A stretch of DNA of 64,000 nucleotides from positions 27,907,083-27,971,082 of the forward strand of contig CM037874.1 of NCBI GenBank assembly GCA_021292105.1. Direction: 5' to 3'. The translations under genes were made by a program, and so were the position numbers. Source of the stretch: Anadara kagoshimensis. Taxonomy: Eukaryota; Mollusca; Bivalvia; Arcoida; Arcidae. The first letter of the stretch is position 1. The number at the start of each line of letters is the position of its first letter. This document shows, piece by piece, positions 48,621-60,374 of the stretch. The notes under the pieces are model-generated. The model had not been told where the DNA came from, did no database searches, and saw only the letters and a program-made list of their open reading frames with translations.

Positions 48621-49035
48621 GCGAGCACTTTATAGTTGCGATATTCGCGATCTAGTAATGAATTGCGAAAATAAAGTGCGCGAAAATAGAAATTCATGCA
48701 TTGGGTAAAAGCCAAGTAACTAGATGAACATCATATTTACATTGAAACCAGTTGCTGTAAGAAAAACGTAAATCACCTTTTTTTCGCGAGCACTTTATAT
48801 TTGCGATATTTGCGATCTGGTAATGAATTGCGAAAATAAAGTGCGCGAAAATAGAATTCATGCATTGGGTAAAAGCCAAGTAACTAGATGAACATCATGT
48901 TTACATTGAAACCAGTTGCTGTAAAAAAACCTTCTTTAATTTTAGGGTTCCACATGGGATATTTTATGTCGCGAAATTGTTTTCATCACGGGATCGCGAA
49001 AAAAAGGTGCCGCGAATTAAAATGATTTACAGTAC
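48621..49035. repeat. TTTCGCG repeat, partly tandem
   Basis: Two adjacent ~180-bp units with GAATTGCGAAAATAAAGTGC and TGCATTGGGTAAAAGCCAAG, then GCGAATTAAAATGATTTACA near the end. It is the host of the LINE insertion; its other part is at 44400-44453. Confidence 0.75.
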
Positions 49036-49494
49036 ACGTCAACGAAATAGTATTGATTACAAACTCGCCTACAATGGAATACTCGAACAGCGAATTTACC
49101 ACACTGCAAAATTGTTGTTTTTGCTTAGAACCACGGTAATTCGATACCACGATATTTAATGTTTCACAGTGGGCGGTTGGGGATGGGCATGTTATTTTGT
49201 GACTTTTTGGGTACCATGATTTCGTAACTGCTTCCACAAAGAGCAAATGTAATTGTTAGCAGTTAGTTCACTTTTGTTTAATGGTTTTAAATGTTTAGTA
49301 TAGTACTTTATACATTAAATTGTTTTAACGTTAAACAAAATTCCTATGAATGTAAACTTGATATTAATAATTATTTGAAAATTGTCAGTAGCTGGGAAAC
49401 CGGTATTTAGTAATATCAAAACCGTCAGAAAGCATTAATTTAGTTGTACAGCGAATTAATTTATTGATTGATTTATTTATTGAATGAGGGTTTT

Positions 49495-49970
49495 ACGTAT
49501 CAGTCAAGAATATTTCACTTATATCGAGACGTCACAAGCTACAAGTAGAGTGGCAGAAATTTTGACCTTTGCAGTGTCATCGGAACAATGTTCGGGTGTG
49601 GTGTGGGGGGGTCTTTAACCTGTCACGCCTGTCGTGACACGGGGCATTGATTTTTAAGGTCTTTTCCGAAGAACCCGTGACTTTTATTTGACATTGGTTT
49701 TTAAGGTCTTTCCTGAAGAACACGTGACTTCTATTTCTTAATGCTGGGGGGGGGGGGGGGGGGGGCTTTAACCTGTCACACGCCTGCCATGACACGGGAC
49801 ATTGGTTTTTAATATCTTTTCCGAAGAACCCGTGACTTTCATTTCTTAATGCTGACTTCTTGGCAAACTATTTCAAAGTCTTGAGGAAAACCCTGTGCAT
49901 GATTCGAATCCACGAACTCCCAACATACAGAGCGAGCAACCCTACCAAATGAGTTACCGTAGAGGTGTGT
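49495..49970 (-). mobile_element. SINE-related copy with internal G-run
   Basis: The reverse strand shows a tRNA-like head (GGTAACTCATTTGGTAGGGT ... GATTCGAATC) at about 49900-49965. The body near 49500-49560 has the TTTCACTTATATCGAGACGT tail of the SINE family. The middle holds about three copies of a TTTTTAAGGTCTTTTCCGAA-like segment and a G-run (49745-49765). Confidence 0.6.
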
Positions 49971-50469
49971 ACAACAAATGAATTTAATAAGAAAACCAGC
50001 ATTGATACCTCTTATTATGCTAATTTCAATTTTTGACAAGTACTGGGTACAATTTCGAAATGGTATTCAGTGGTGTGGTTTATGTACTTTGTATCCACCA
50101 TAATATAAATGTCTCGTAGATAATGGGTACATCGACATAATGGTATTTAGTAGTATGGTGTAAGTACGCTGTACTATGTTTGTATTTTATTATACAACTT
50201 CCAAATTTTGAACGGTACTATGTTTATATCGACAAAACAATATCCATCAATGTTAAATGTAGGACAAAATCATCCAAGTTATGAATAAAATGAAAATATA
50301 ATCATTATTTCAAAGTAAAAGTTTTTTTATTCATTCTGAAATATAATTAAAAATAATTCTAAAGTCACTATTGCTACAGCCTCTCTTACAAAATAATGAC
50401 GCCCGTCCTCTCAGTCGAGCACATGAGCACGTGTAAATGGCGTTAACGAACATGTAATTAAGGATGAAG

Positions 50470-50607
50470 ATGCTGAAAATTTCTGATTGCAAATAATGTA
50501 AACTTAAAACCTTACCATCTCAAGTCTGATGAAATTGGTAAGAGTTGAGTAACAAACTCAATAATATAAAAATATAACAATAATGATGATAATAATTGTA
50601 GATAATT

Positions 50608-50670
<63 letters not shown>

Positions 50671-50880
50671 TGCCTTTTTTAAAAGACAAGGGCAGAGTAA
50701 TAACGTCAGTGTGAAAATTTCTGATTGCAAATAATGTAAACCTAAAAACTTACCATCTCAAGTTTGATTGAAATTGGTAAAAGTTGAGTAACAATTTCAA
50801 TAATAATAATAATATATATAATAATAATAATAATATGCCTTTTTGAAAGACAAGGGCAGAGTAATTATAATAAGGCCAGT
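50470..50880 (+). repeat. Tandem duplication with (TAA)n
   Basis: The phrase ATTTCTGATTGCAAATAATG ... GAGTAACAA ... TAA-run ... GACAAGGGCAGAGTAAT occurs twice, at about 50477-50700 and 50714-50872. The TAA tract is about 60 bp in the first copy and short in the second. Confidence 0.85.
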
Positions 50881-51093
50881 GACAAGCTTAAGTACACCAT
50901 TCATTCATTAAAACATTACAACAATTACATGGGTTTTTTTGGGTTTTTTTTTTAAAGAATCTAAAAAGTTAAGAATCGTTCTAAGCTCTCCACTTAAAAA
51001 CAACGTTACATTTTTTCTACTGCGTGAACGTACGCGTTATGCGTAGTTCCTACGGGGTTTTTTCATGGTTTTCAATGGTCTCATAGTATGTCT

Positions 51094-51150
51094 CTATGCT
51101 TTCTTAAAATATCTTGTTGCCTTCTTGTCTGTGCCATCTACCGACATGGT
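51094..51150 (-). CDS. FABP terminal exon 4
   Basis: Acceptor TTCTATGTTTCAG, 57 bp, encoding TMSVDGTDKKATRYFKKA and TAG. Too short to stand out as an ORF. It was found from the expected position, phase 0 start and the family C-terminus. Confidence 0.85.
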   Translation of the reverse strand, partial: TMSVDGTDKKATRYFKKA

Positions 51151-54100
51151 CTGAAACATAGAAATCACGGCATTATATATATGTGTGTGTGTGTGTGTGT
51201 GTATTGTTATATTAAGTTTGTACTGTTTTGTCATGTGCTACCTTTGAATAATTATTAAATAATGTCTATTTTGTTTTGCGTTTGTAAAAAGTGATACCGG
51301 CTGATGGTTGTGCAGAACACTTGTCTACCTTAAAACTTCAAACTATTTCTGGTTTTGAAATCCAATAGATAAAGTTAGTCCACAACATACTTTATGGGAG
51401 ATCGTATTGTACACAACAGAGCAATTTTGCATACTAGGTACAGTGCTATGTTAAGATTAAGATTTTTATACACTACTATAGAAGATTGCAGTATCAATAA
51501 AAACAGAAACTGTATGTGTGGAATAAAGCAATAATATTCAACGTCCTAGTCAAGAGTATTTCACTTATATCGAGACATCGCCAGCTATTGGCGAAGGTGC
51601 TGATCGTTCCGCTGATTGCATTCTGCAACAGTGTTCTTTTTCATGCTAAGCCTACCGCGTGACACGGGACCTCCTTTATTTTTAGTTCCCATCTGAATGA
51701 ACCAAGGCTTTCATTTCACAATGCCAACTGGCCAAAATCAGTCACTACCCACTCTAAGGTCTTGGGTCAGACCCGGTCGGGGTTCGAACCCATGATCTCC
51801 TTCATACGGAGAGAGCAATCTACCAATTGAGCTACCGCAGTGGTCCCCGGAGATTGTAAGACTGAAGTAGAGTAATGATTGCACATCTCAGTCAAGACCC
51901 TTCTGGGATTGTGAAGGAAACCGGAGTACCCTAAAACCACCTACTGTCGGCAACGAACTGACAAATTTTAGTCGAATGTCTTGAACAATTGATTACACAT
52001 GTGACGGGTGCAGCTAGCTAAACAGGAGGTGCTTACTTTTCCGGAGTACCCGGCCTCACTTCCTTGGTGGAACTTTACGTGTTTAACCTGACTTGTCAGT
52101 TTCAAAGTCTTTACTTTGCTTCTGGATTGTAATTTGGACATGGATTAGTATGTTTGTTTTTACTTTGCTTCTGGATTATTGTGATTTGAACATGAATTAG
52201 TATGTTTGTTTTTGATTAAATAATTGTAGGAACTAGTGTTTACATTTATCTTGTAAGACAAAATAACAAAGCGACATCATAAACAGCCAATTGAAACGTG
52301 CACTAAAAAAGGGTAAGTGAGACTGGGTGATCCGAAAGGATAAGCACCTTCTCTCTAGCTAGCTACATCCACAGTGTTTGACAACAAAATTAAGAATAAA
52401 ATAGACATGGAACTATAGGACGTCAAATATATTCAGCATAAGTTTGAATACAGACAACGATATTGTGATGACAACCGTAAAAGTGAAATGATCTTGTCTG
52501 AGGCGCGAATTATCATCGTTCAACCGTTCCACTCTAAATAGGCACTTTATTATGTATCACTGTATAGTAATCGTGTTCGTATTCTTTCCGGATTCCGCGT
52601 CCGTTTTGTGTTTTAGTTTGTAATGTTAGTTCAAGGTCGTTAATTAAAAGTAACTGTTGTTTTTCTGTTAGGAAAACTATCTCTAATAATCCGATGCCAT
52701 CGGATTGAAACAATTACCATTATCAGTTGGTCGCCTTTAACCTCTTGTGTGACAGTGAACGGTTTACGGTCTCCACCCAATGGCTTATTTTTCGCTACCA
52801 ACTTCCCTCCTTCAAACGTTGTGGTATTCTGAAATATCAAAAAAGAACTGAGTTAGGAACAAAATGTAACGAACTGACAAATGTGATGAGATCGATGAAA
52901 TGTTTGTACCAATGTCGAAATTGACCATGTTTAAATCAAACTTATACCGGTCCATGTCCAAATCAGAATTCAAAAAGCAAAACCAAAAACTAAAAACTGG
53001 CAAATAAAGTTTAAAAAATGAATGAACTTCAACTAGGCAACTGTGGAACACTTCAAGAGCTTTAAAGTTTTTAAGTTATAATATGATATGGAACCCGTTA
53101 TTGAAAGTGGCTAAAATAAATTAGCAACAGTGAGGCACCTTGGGCTCAATGATTTACAAAACCCAAACGTAACCCTTAACCAATTAGCCACTAGGGATAG
53201 CAGGCACATATGACCATGCTGCAATCACTGTACATTTTCAAACTGCGCTACTCAGTTCAAACACACAGCGAAAAATATTTGTTTGGGTAATCAAAAACAA
53301 ACACACCAGACCATATTCAAAATTACAATCCGAGTACATGACATGACATGTTTAGTTATACACGTGAACTTTTCAACAATGAAGTACTCCCGAAGAAGAG
53401 GTCGGATGGGTTGAAGGGTGATTTTTCATGGAGAATAAACATTTTTCTGAAGGAGTATGAGCGATTTTTAACGGGTCGGTCTGATTTATGCATTTTTTTT
53501 GGAAGGGAATCCCTAGCCGGGTGAAATTGCATTAAAATATGAAGTGCCCAACCTTTACTCTTTTTTATATATGTGGTAAGCTATATATATATTTTTTATA
53601 TATATAATGCTTAAAAATCCATTCCCTGATCACTTATGTTTCTTTGTAAGAATATTTATAATAATTATTTTTACCTGAACCTTGTCCCCTTCCGCTGTTT
53701 CTTTCTCCGCAGTTTCACCTAGTGTTGTCGATTGTGTAAATTCCTTCACCGGAAGTTTCCTTGTAATTGTAATGGTGGTTCCATTTACCTTAATTATCAA
53801 TGTCGGTTTCATTTTTGATGCAGCTTGTCTCTTAATTAACCCTATACCTGAAATGTATAATGCAAAGGTGTGCCTAAAGAAACTAGAGCTGTCTCTTGAG
53901 AGCCAAATACCCCCGACCCAACATTTAAACTTTTCCTGCGATTTGACCTTTCTTATATGACCTTGGTTCAAGGTCATGACACAACTTTGGACCATAAACA
54001 TTATTCATGTGAAGTTTCATGAAAGTCCTCCAAAGCATTGAAGAGATATGGTCCGGACACGGTTTTACACGGACAGACATGGTGATTCCTGTAGATCCCC

Positions 54101-56671
54101 TCAAACTACTTGTATAGTAAAAAGTAAAGACACAATAAATTGGCACTTTTGTTGCCATTTAAGTTTAAACTTTGTACATGATGAAAACTGGCAGGATAAA
54201 AAAAGTTATTTTCTAGGTTTGGATACTTTGTTTGAGTTTGAGTTTGCCATTTGAGTTCCAACTTTGTGCATAATGAAAATTGGCAGGATAAAAACAAAAG
54301 AGTCACTTTCTGGGTTTTGGACACCTTATATAGACCATGCTATGTAGCCCTCACTACATGTGTGTGCATGATCAAAACACGAAAAGCCAATGTCGCATCT
54401 ACTTCACTCAAAGACTGTTCCTGTGGAATTTCATAAAAAAAATGGTTAAACAGTTGTCGAGGCAAGAAAAGTGGCGTAGTGGCATAAACATTTTAAGTCA
54501 CCCCAACTAGGTCATCTAGGTTATTATATTGCATGTAAATTTCTCGGATTCTAATTGGTCAAACGCAGGGAGTTTTGCGAATTCTTATAACTGAAGTGGT
54601 AATGTTAATGAAGCCACGCCCTCCTTAACGACGGGATGGTAATATTGACGGCGGGTGTTAATGAATAAATTACCGCCCTCGTGTGTCCCCGTAATTTAAC
54701 AAGTTCTGTTCTTTTCCATTTCAACATTTAATATTTCCGGAAACCGTAAAATAGACGACAACTGTCGGCGCTTGTCAGTATTTCTGACGACGACATAAAA
54801 AAAAAACTTATCACAGAAAAAGACAGGATGAACTTGAAAAGACATGAAATATAATAAAAAAAAAAACATGCCACCTTCGGTTCTTGGTGTTTATATAGTG
54901 GATTATCTCACTCGGGAACAAATTAACACCCTCGACTTTGCCTCGTGGGATTATCCACTATAACACTCAGAACCAAAGGCAGTATGTTTATAATTTTGAA
55001 ATGTGCTTAACGACGCAGTCAAGAATTTTTCACTTATATCGAGGCGGTCAGTTCAGGCAATTCCGAACGGTGGAGGGAGACAGAATGCCCCTGAGAAAAA
55101 TCATCGACATTCAGAAAGCGAACTGACTAAATGAAAATTTAGAAATCATGTTTTTTTGTGTGTTACTCCTTAAACAAACCCAACTTCAAGTAATGTATTG
55201 TTCAGTCCCGACTTTCCTATATAAAAGCAGACTAATCCGTTCTATATTTTGACACAGAGTATCTGTATTCAGTTTTTCCATTATAATAGAGTTCCATATT
55301 TTGACACAGATTTTCTTTCTTTGTGGCATTGTATTCAGTTTTCCCGTTATAGCATTAGAGTCAGACGTCAATATAACGATTATATTCAAAGTACTATGCG
55401 TATATTTACAATTCAATCTATATTTGATTTTCTGCAAGTGTTAACAATACATGATTAAACATATTTAAAATGCGCCTTACAATTTGAAACTTTTATACAT
55501 TATTACAATTACTGTTAGAATTAATTATAAAAAATATATAGTGTACATGTGTACATATACATGGTGTATATTTTTTTGTGTTGAACTTTGTGTAATTTAG
55601 TATACAAATAAAAATAAAAATATCGCCAACTGACAAAAACTGTCTCACACAAGAGTCTACGGTAGAGATTCGGACTAGTCGCATTAAATCGCTGTATTCC
55701 ATAAATGTGCGCTTTAGAACATTTGATCACGAAGGTCCCTCAAAAAGCTTGATATGAATAAAGACCGGTGTTAAGCTAAAATGTCCCCGTCGTACGAATT
55801 CTGGTTTCCAGAACCATCCATGAACTGACCGCCTCGGTATAAGTAAAATTATTTTGACTAGGATGTTAACAGAATTACTTCACTTCATTTTCTTATTAAT
55901 ACAAACGAATCGGTTGATTGATTGAAATGATTTTACGTCAAAGCAATGAATCATTTCACAATTCACACGTTGCAGTGTGCTCAGAACAATTCAGGGAGGA
56001 TTTTATCGGGTTTTATGATCTCATCCGTAGAACCCGTGACTTTTTTTTCAAAATGTCGAATGATTGGTGAAATAATACTGCCTAACTTTTTCAGACCCGT
56101 CCAGGATTCAAACTCCCGACATCTCACATGTGAAGTGAGTACTCTACAACTAACCGATTTATTATAAACCCGTTTGAAATAACAAGACAAAAACCGTTGT
56201 CCCTATCCTTTAGCGTCCATCTTTAAACAAACAATAGATTTTAATGTCTCAATTGGTATCGAAATTCTTCGTATTATAATTTCTTTTTAATTTTCACAAT
56301 GAAAAATTCTAAAATTTCCAATGTAAGAAATATTCAAAGATTATAACATGACAATTTGATCAATTACCGTCAATAAAGAGCTGGAACAACAAAAAATACA
56401 CGTACTACAAACAGACCCATAAACGCAGAATGATGATTGTCAGGGTGACATCTATATGTGGCCTGTAGGTCAATTAGCAGACCATTACAACAGAACCGTA
56501 ATACAGGTCTCTTATATATCGATAACAAACGTACAGCAAAACCTACCTGAAAAACAGAACAAATTATTATGTTTTATAATACAAACCCATTGCTTCTAGA
56601 GTGTCGACAAGGTTCTCGTCTTTATAATTCTCCCATTTTCCTTCAAACGGTTTCAAATCGGATTCAGACAT
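51094..56671 (-). CDS. Fatty-acid-binding protein (FABP family), 4 exons
   Basis: Exons 56671-56587, 53847-53675, 52828-52718 and 51150-51094, giving 141 residues. Intron phases are 1, 0 and 0 and exon 2 is 173 bp, the canonical layout of vertebrate and invertebrate FABP genes. Recognisable pieces are FEGKWENYKDENLVDTLEAM in exon 1; GIGLIKRQAASKMKPTLIIK and VNGTTITITRK in exon 2; TTTFEGGKLVAKNKPLGGDR and FTVTQEVKGDQLI in exon 3; and TMSVDGTDKKATRYFKKA in exon 4. The family forms a small cytosolic ten-stranded barrel that binds fatty acids or retinoids; the final TRYFKKA resembles the family's TRxYxK(V/A) end, whose Arg often contacts the ligand carboxylate. The ligand cannot be told from sequence. 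A TATA box lies 68 bp before the ATG, and that promoter block is duplicated in intron 1. Confidence 0.92.
51540..51845 (-). mobile_element. tRNA-derived SINE, reverse copy
   Basis: The minus strand begins CCACTGCGGTAGCTCAATTG with B box GGGTTCGAACCCC. The body is that of the family and its end lies at AAGAGTATTTCACTTATATC. It sits in FABP intron 3. Confidence 0.85.
51990..52215 (-). mobile_element. Repeat family F, reverse copy
   Basis: AGCTAGCTAAACAGGAGGTG, CCGGCCTCACTTCCTTGG, then TTGCTTCTGGATTGTAATTT. The GCTTCTGGATT...ATTAGTATGTTTGTTTTT end is present twice in tandem. Confidence 0.75.
52290..52490 (+). mobile_element. Repeat family F, forward partial copy
   Basis: GTAAGTGAGACTGGGTGATC, AAGGATAAGCACCTTCTC and AGCTAGCTACATCC. 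It faces the 51990 copy. Confidence 0.65.
52718..52828 (-). CDS. FABP exon 3
   Basis: Acceptor TTGATATTTCAG, donor GTAATT, 111 bp, phase 0 at both ends. Encodes NTTTFEGGKLVAKNKPLGGD, then RKPFTVTQEVKGDQLIM. Confidence 0.88.
53675..53847 (-). CDS. FABP exon 2
   Basis: Acceptor ATACATTTCAG, donor GTAAAA, 173 bp. Encodes (G)IGLIKRQAASKMKPTLII through KVNGTTITITRK to AEKETAEGDKVQ. It corresponds to the helix end and the first barrel strands. Confidence 0.93.
54137..54290 (+). repeat. ~100-bp tandem duplication
   Basis: TTGCCATTTAAGTTTAAACT ... GGCAGGATAAAAAAAGT is followed about 104 bp later by TTGCCATTTGAGTTCCAACT ... GGCAGGATAAAAACAAA. It lies in FABP intron 1, after a repeat with CTTGGTTCAAGGTCATGAC (53940-54100). 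Confidence 0.75.
54879..54978. repeat. Foldback sequence
   Basis: GGTTCTTGGTGTTTATATAG / TGGATTATCTCACTCGGG is mirrored by CCTCGTGGGATTATCCACTA / TAACACTCAGAACC around a short loop. Probably a foldback MITE. Confidence 0.75.
55155..55345 (-). promoter_or_regulatory. Duplicated FABP promoter block in intron 1
   Basis: Compared with 56685-56840, the two blocks share GTGTTACT, ACTTCAAGTAATG/ACCTTCAAGTGATG, TTCAGTCCCGACTTTCCTAT/TTCAGTCTCGACCTTCCTAT, ATAAA (TATA region) and TCTGTATTCAGTTTTT, in the same order and direction. The copy's AACATGATTTC after the leader does not continue into FABP coding sequence, so it is a promoter copy without its exon. Confidence 0.65.
55915..56165 (-). mobile_element. 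SINE-like diverged copy
   Basis: The reverse strand carries GAGTACTCACTTCACATGTG and GGGAGTTTGAATCCTGG, resembling a tRNA-like head. The body has the AGAACCCGTGAC phrase also present at 49670-49840. Weak match. Confidence 0.35.
56587..56671 (-). CDS. FABP exon 1
   Basis: ATG TCT GAA TCC opens MSESDLKPFEGKWENYKDEN followed by LVDTLEAM and one base, phase 1, before a GTTTGT donor. FxGKW is the N-terminal hallmark of the family. Confidence 0.9.
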
Positions 56672-56739
56672 GATGATTTTTTTAGTGTTACTGCCTCAGT
56701 TAAACCTTCAAGTGATGCACTATTCAGTCTCGACCTTCC

Positions 56740-56747
56740 TATATAAA
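56740..56747 (-). promoter_or_regulatory. TATA box of the FABP gene
   Basis: On the minus strand CTTTATATAGG, 68 bp before the ATG at 56671. Confidence 0.55.
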
Positions 56748-57049
56748 GGTTTATTGATTCGGTCCATTTATTGACACCAAATATATTTTTTATTGACTCG
56801 ATCTGTATTCAGTTTTTTCCGTTTTTTGAAAAACAAGTTCTATATAAAATCGATAATATGCTGTTAGGTTTTCATTCATCGATATGTTTGTTAGCAACGT
56901 AAGCCTCGGTTGCATATATACATAATTTATTCATGATCAAACAGTCCTAATTACTGACAGTGAAGCTCTTACATTTTAACTGTAATTTTAAGTCCGAAGC
57001 TGTGATTCAGTGGACACCTGCATATAGCAAAGAAAGATTTATTAACGTA

Positions 57050-57268
57050 CATTACGGACCTGTCGAAAGTTTAACACCCAGCAGATAAATTAGGGCCGAA
57101 TCGGCTGCTCCTTTCAGCTTCTAGTTAGCTTAATCTCGACTGCTTTTCAGCAGCAGCTGTCTATCTCTGGGCAACTTTTTCCCTGCTAGGTAACAACATC
57201 TCGTCCAACCGGCAACGAGCTTCGATTCATCTTCAGTTGTAAACTTTGGACAGGTCTGTACGGCATGA
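57050..57268. mobile_element. MITE family A, copy near the FABP gene
   Basis: GGACCTGTCGAAAGTTTAAC at the left and GTAAACTTTGGACAGGTCTG at the right. The inside has AGCAGCTGTCTATCTCTGG and resembles the 35163 copy. Confidence 0.75.
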
Positions 57269-57750
57269 TAACGTCCATTTGACATTATTTATTGTTAATA
57301 AGATTTTTGTTTTGTTTCCTTATTTAGTTCATAAGCGCGTGTGAATCACATGTTGTGCGTTCTAATTTCCTGGCGCAGTTGTTCTGCATTAAGCCAAGTA
57401 TACGTTTTATTACATTATGATATGACTTTACTCTGAGACCTTTGTTTTGATTGGTTAAACTACTTGCACGCGCAACGCCGTTTTTCATCATATTGCACTC
57501 TGGAACCTGATAAAACACCATATTGCACTAAGCCAATCAAATCCATCGTTGGAAACATGAATTCAACAAGAAAAGAATGAATTGTGCCATTTAATGACGT
57601 CACAGACACTAGTACGTCATTAGTTGTCGTGACGCTGCTCTGGTACCGTGATGGCGGCCAGAGTCGGAACATAAAAGGCAAAACTTATTTATCATTAAAA
57701 TATAACACCAGTCTTTTCATTTTAAAATAGTTAACATGTAATAAAACTAT

Positions 57751-57883
57751 TATAGCATTTCTTTGAGTGCAATATGGTGTTTTATCGGCAAAGAAAAGTA
57801 ATATTGACCTCGGCCTACGGCCTCGGCCAATATTGCTTTTCTTTGCCGATAAAACACTATATCGCACTCACTGAAATGCTATA
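57751..57883. repeat. Long foldback hairpin
   Basis: Two arms of about 64 bp, complementary apart from a handful of mismatches, around GGCC-TAC-GGCC. The arms contain GTTTTATCGGCAAAGAAAAG and its complement. Outer text (CACCATATTGCACTAAGCC at 57515) suggests it is part of a larger foldback MITE. Confidence 0.85.
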
Positions 57884-57957
57884 ATTGTATAATATAGCAT
57901 CGACCAAATCGTGATTTGAACTTCGGACATTCCTAAAATAGCACTAATTTATACCAA

Positions 57958-58215
57958 CAGACCCCAGTTTCACAATCATTTCTTAACTAAAATTTTCCTT
58001 AAATTAAATTTAGCCTTAAAACCTTTATAATTTTGTTAATTGTTAATATATTGGGGAATTTAAGGTGTCATTTTAAAGATTCTATCAAGCTTATGACATC
58101 TGCATTTAGTTCCGACAAAATATTTATTCATAGTTCCAAAAAAGATTGACAAAATTTGTTACATTTAAGTTAAGGGAAATCTTAGTTAATATAAGGAGTG
58201 ATTGTGAAACCGACC
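57958..58215. mobile_element. MITE family B, copy 4
   Basis: CCCCAGTTTCACAATCATTT and CTTAACTAAAATTTTCC at the left, GGGAAATCTTAGTTAA and GTGATTGTGAAACCG at the right. An extra TATA is inserted in the right arm. Confidence 0.8.
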
Positions 58216-58359
58216 TCAAATTGTTTTCAAGCTTGCAGTTTATTGTTCAGCGAAGTCCTTTTTATAATCAATAATACTATGTGTGTACTATCGATTTCTT
58301 ATCTTCAATGATTGATCTAAATCTGACAAAGTTTTGTTATTCATTTGTATAGGGTTATT

Positions 58360-58680
58360 GAACTGATATTTCACAATATCAGTTCAATAACCCTTTTATT
58401 AGCAAAATAAATTTCGTTTACTTCCGTCAAGTATTTCATCTAAAATACAATTTTTTTCGTACAATACATAAATATTACACTAGTTCTAAGAACTAGTGCA
58501 ATATGACAACAACGCAGTAATGACGTCGACAAAAATCGTATGACGTCATAAATTACAGCGTCATGTGACAAAGTGTGCAATATCAAAAATGATTCGGGAA
58601 ACCTCGGACTGGAACATTGTTAGCGTGCAAATATGGGTATTTATTGCACGCTAACACCTCGGGATTTATCGTTTAATTTC
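58360..58680. repeat. Cluster of short hairpins
   Basis: GGGTTATTGAACTGATATT with its complement at 58364-58399, CACTAGTTCT with AGAACTAGTG at 58479-58499, and TTAGCGTGCAA with TTGCACGCTAA at 58620-58653. All lie within 300 bp, probably ends of nested foldback elements. Confidence 0.7.
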
Positions 58681-58689
58681 TATGCGAGA

Positions 58690-60300
58690 TAATAATACCA
58701 AATATTGGAATGGTATTTTTGTATATAGAACAGTACTTTAACCCTGAGTGAATATTTTCTACTCCCATTTAAGGTGAAACCGGAGTATATGAAAAAGCAG
58801 TGGCGTTTGGAGCTAAGAAAGTGTGTGAATTTTAAAGTTTTGAGAAAGTTGTTGTTCTTACCTCTAAGCCATATATAATATCATATACTTGTGAAAAGTA
58901 CACAGATCTATAAAAGTACGTCATGTTCATGTAGTTGATACAGAGAACATAAAGAAACAGAGACTAGGTACTATTGATTTAAACACTTTATAGTAGATTA
59001 CTATGCAACAGGCTACTGTTACGAAATATGAATCGGTTTAAAAAAACGCGATAGAAAACCACAGGGCCAGATATTGACATTATTGACAGAATACGAGAGA
59101 GGCACCAAGCCCACAGCAAAGTATTATCATTCCATACTGTGATATTGACTTCCTAAGGGTTGGAGATATCACTGCAGCAAGAAAAGATCTTTGTTGAAAA
59201 CATTGTGGGAGAATGCCCATCTAATTACTTTATTGTAATTACACACTAATATAGACCTCTGCAGAATCTACGCAGATAGGAAATAATATACTGAATAAAA
59301 TGTACTTACGTATACTTGGCAATGGCTTGACATATCGTAAAAACACTAGAAGAATGATTGAACAAACACAAGACATATTAAAAGATCCTCGTGTTTTTTA
59401 AATTAAAAAATAATAATAATTGTAACTTTACGTGTTTTTTTTAATTTCTATTTATGGATAATATATGCCTGTCATATCGTTGGTTCGTGGTTTGGAATGG
59501 GGTTATTTTCAAATTGTTCATTAAAATGACATGAATATTATTGTAATTTTCTCGAGTATCCATCTAAAGTCAGGAGTTTTATAACCATTAGTTTGTGTTT
59601 ACGACGGCTAGTTTTTTCCGACTTTTTTGATTATATGGTGCGGGCTTGGTGCCTATTGCTATTTCCATTTACTTTTTAGCTTCAATTTTATATTGTTACT
59701 TAACCTATTTTGAAGCACTAGACGATCGTTTCATGATAAAATTCTTATCCTTTATTTTTGAAAATATATTTTTAATAGTATCATACAAAAAAGTTGTACA
59801 TGTCTGTCATGATTTGGACTAACAATTCACAATTTATTTCAACATAATTATTAAAAAATGTTATATTTTGAAGTATATTAGTGTACAATTTTACTTCCAA
59901 GTGAGCAGGAGAATGTGTCTCGTGACTTGTTGAAAATCATTCAGGCGAGCATGCTCCCGTAACCCCTAGCACTACGGGGACTTCATACCCTCACACGTTC
60001 TGCATGCACATCTATTTTACTCTAGCGACGCCACTGACGGTACCGGTATATTGTTCATTGCCTACGTTTAACATGATATTGACATATTGCATTTAATTAT
60101 CGCATTGCAACAGCTAAAATCCAACTTGGAGATTATATTACAGCCGTAAAATACAACTGGAACTTCCGAATACTTCTTAAACACAAAGAACAGAATCTGT
60201 AAAATGTTGTATTGTTGTACAGATTTTTTTTTAACTTTATGATCCTTTGTATCGAGACATTATATCAGGCGTAGAACATGCTTAGTCCCAATTTGATACT
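58690..60300. other. Gene-free stretch with a possible hAT end
   Basis: No exon recognised. At about 59940-60036 the text ends in TCTAGCGACGCCACTG, the reverse of the CAGTGGCG terminus seen at 26073, so it may be the end of an unrelated hAT copy. Confidence 0.35.
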
Positions 60301-60305
60301 GTGTA

Positions 60306-60306
<1 letters not shown>

Positions 60307-60348
<42 letters not shown>
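60307..60348 (+). repeat. (CA)n microsatellite
   Basis: About 20 CA units. Confidence 0.92.
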
Positions 60349-60351
<3 letters not shown>

Positions 60352-60374
60352 CTCAAGCTCAAGCTCGGTCCGTT

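Noticed and set aside
48183-48879. Hydrophobic minus-strand ORFs upstream of the LINE protein as membrane proteins
   Set aside because: They lie in the LINE leader and the neighbouring TTTCGCG repeat; there is no sign of selection.
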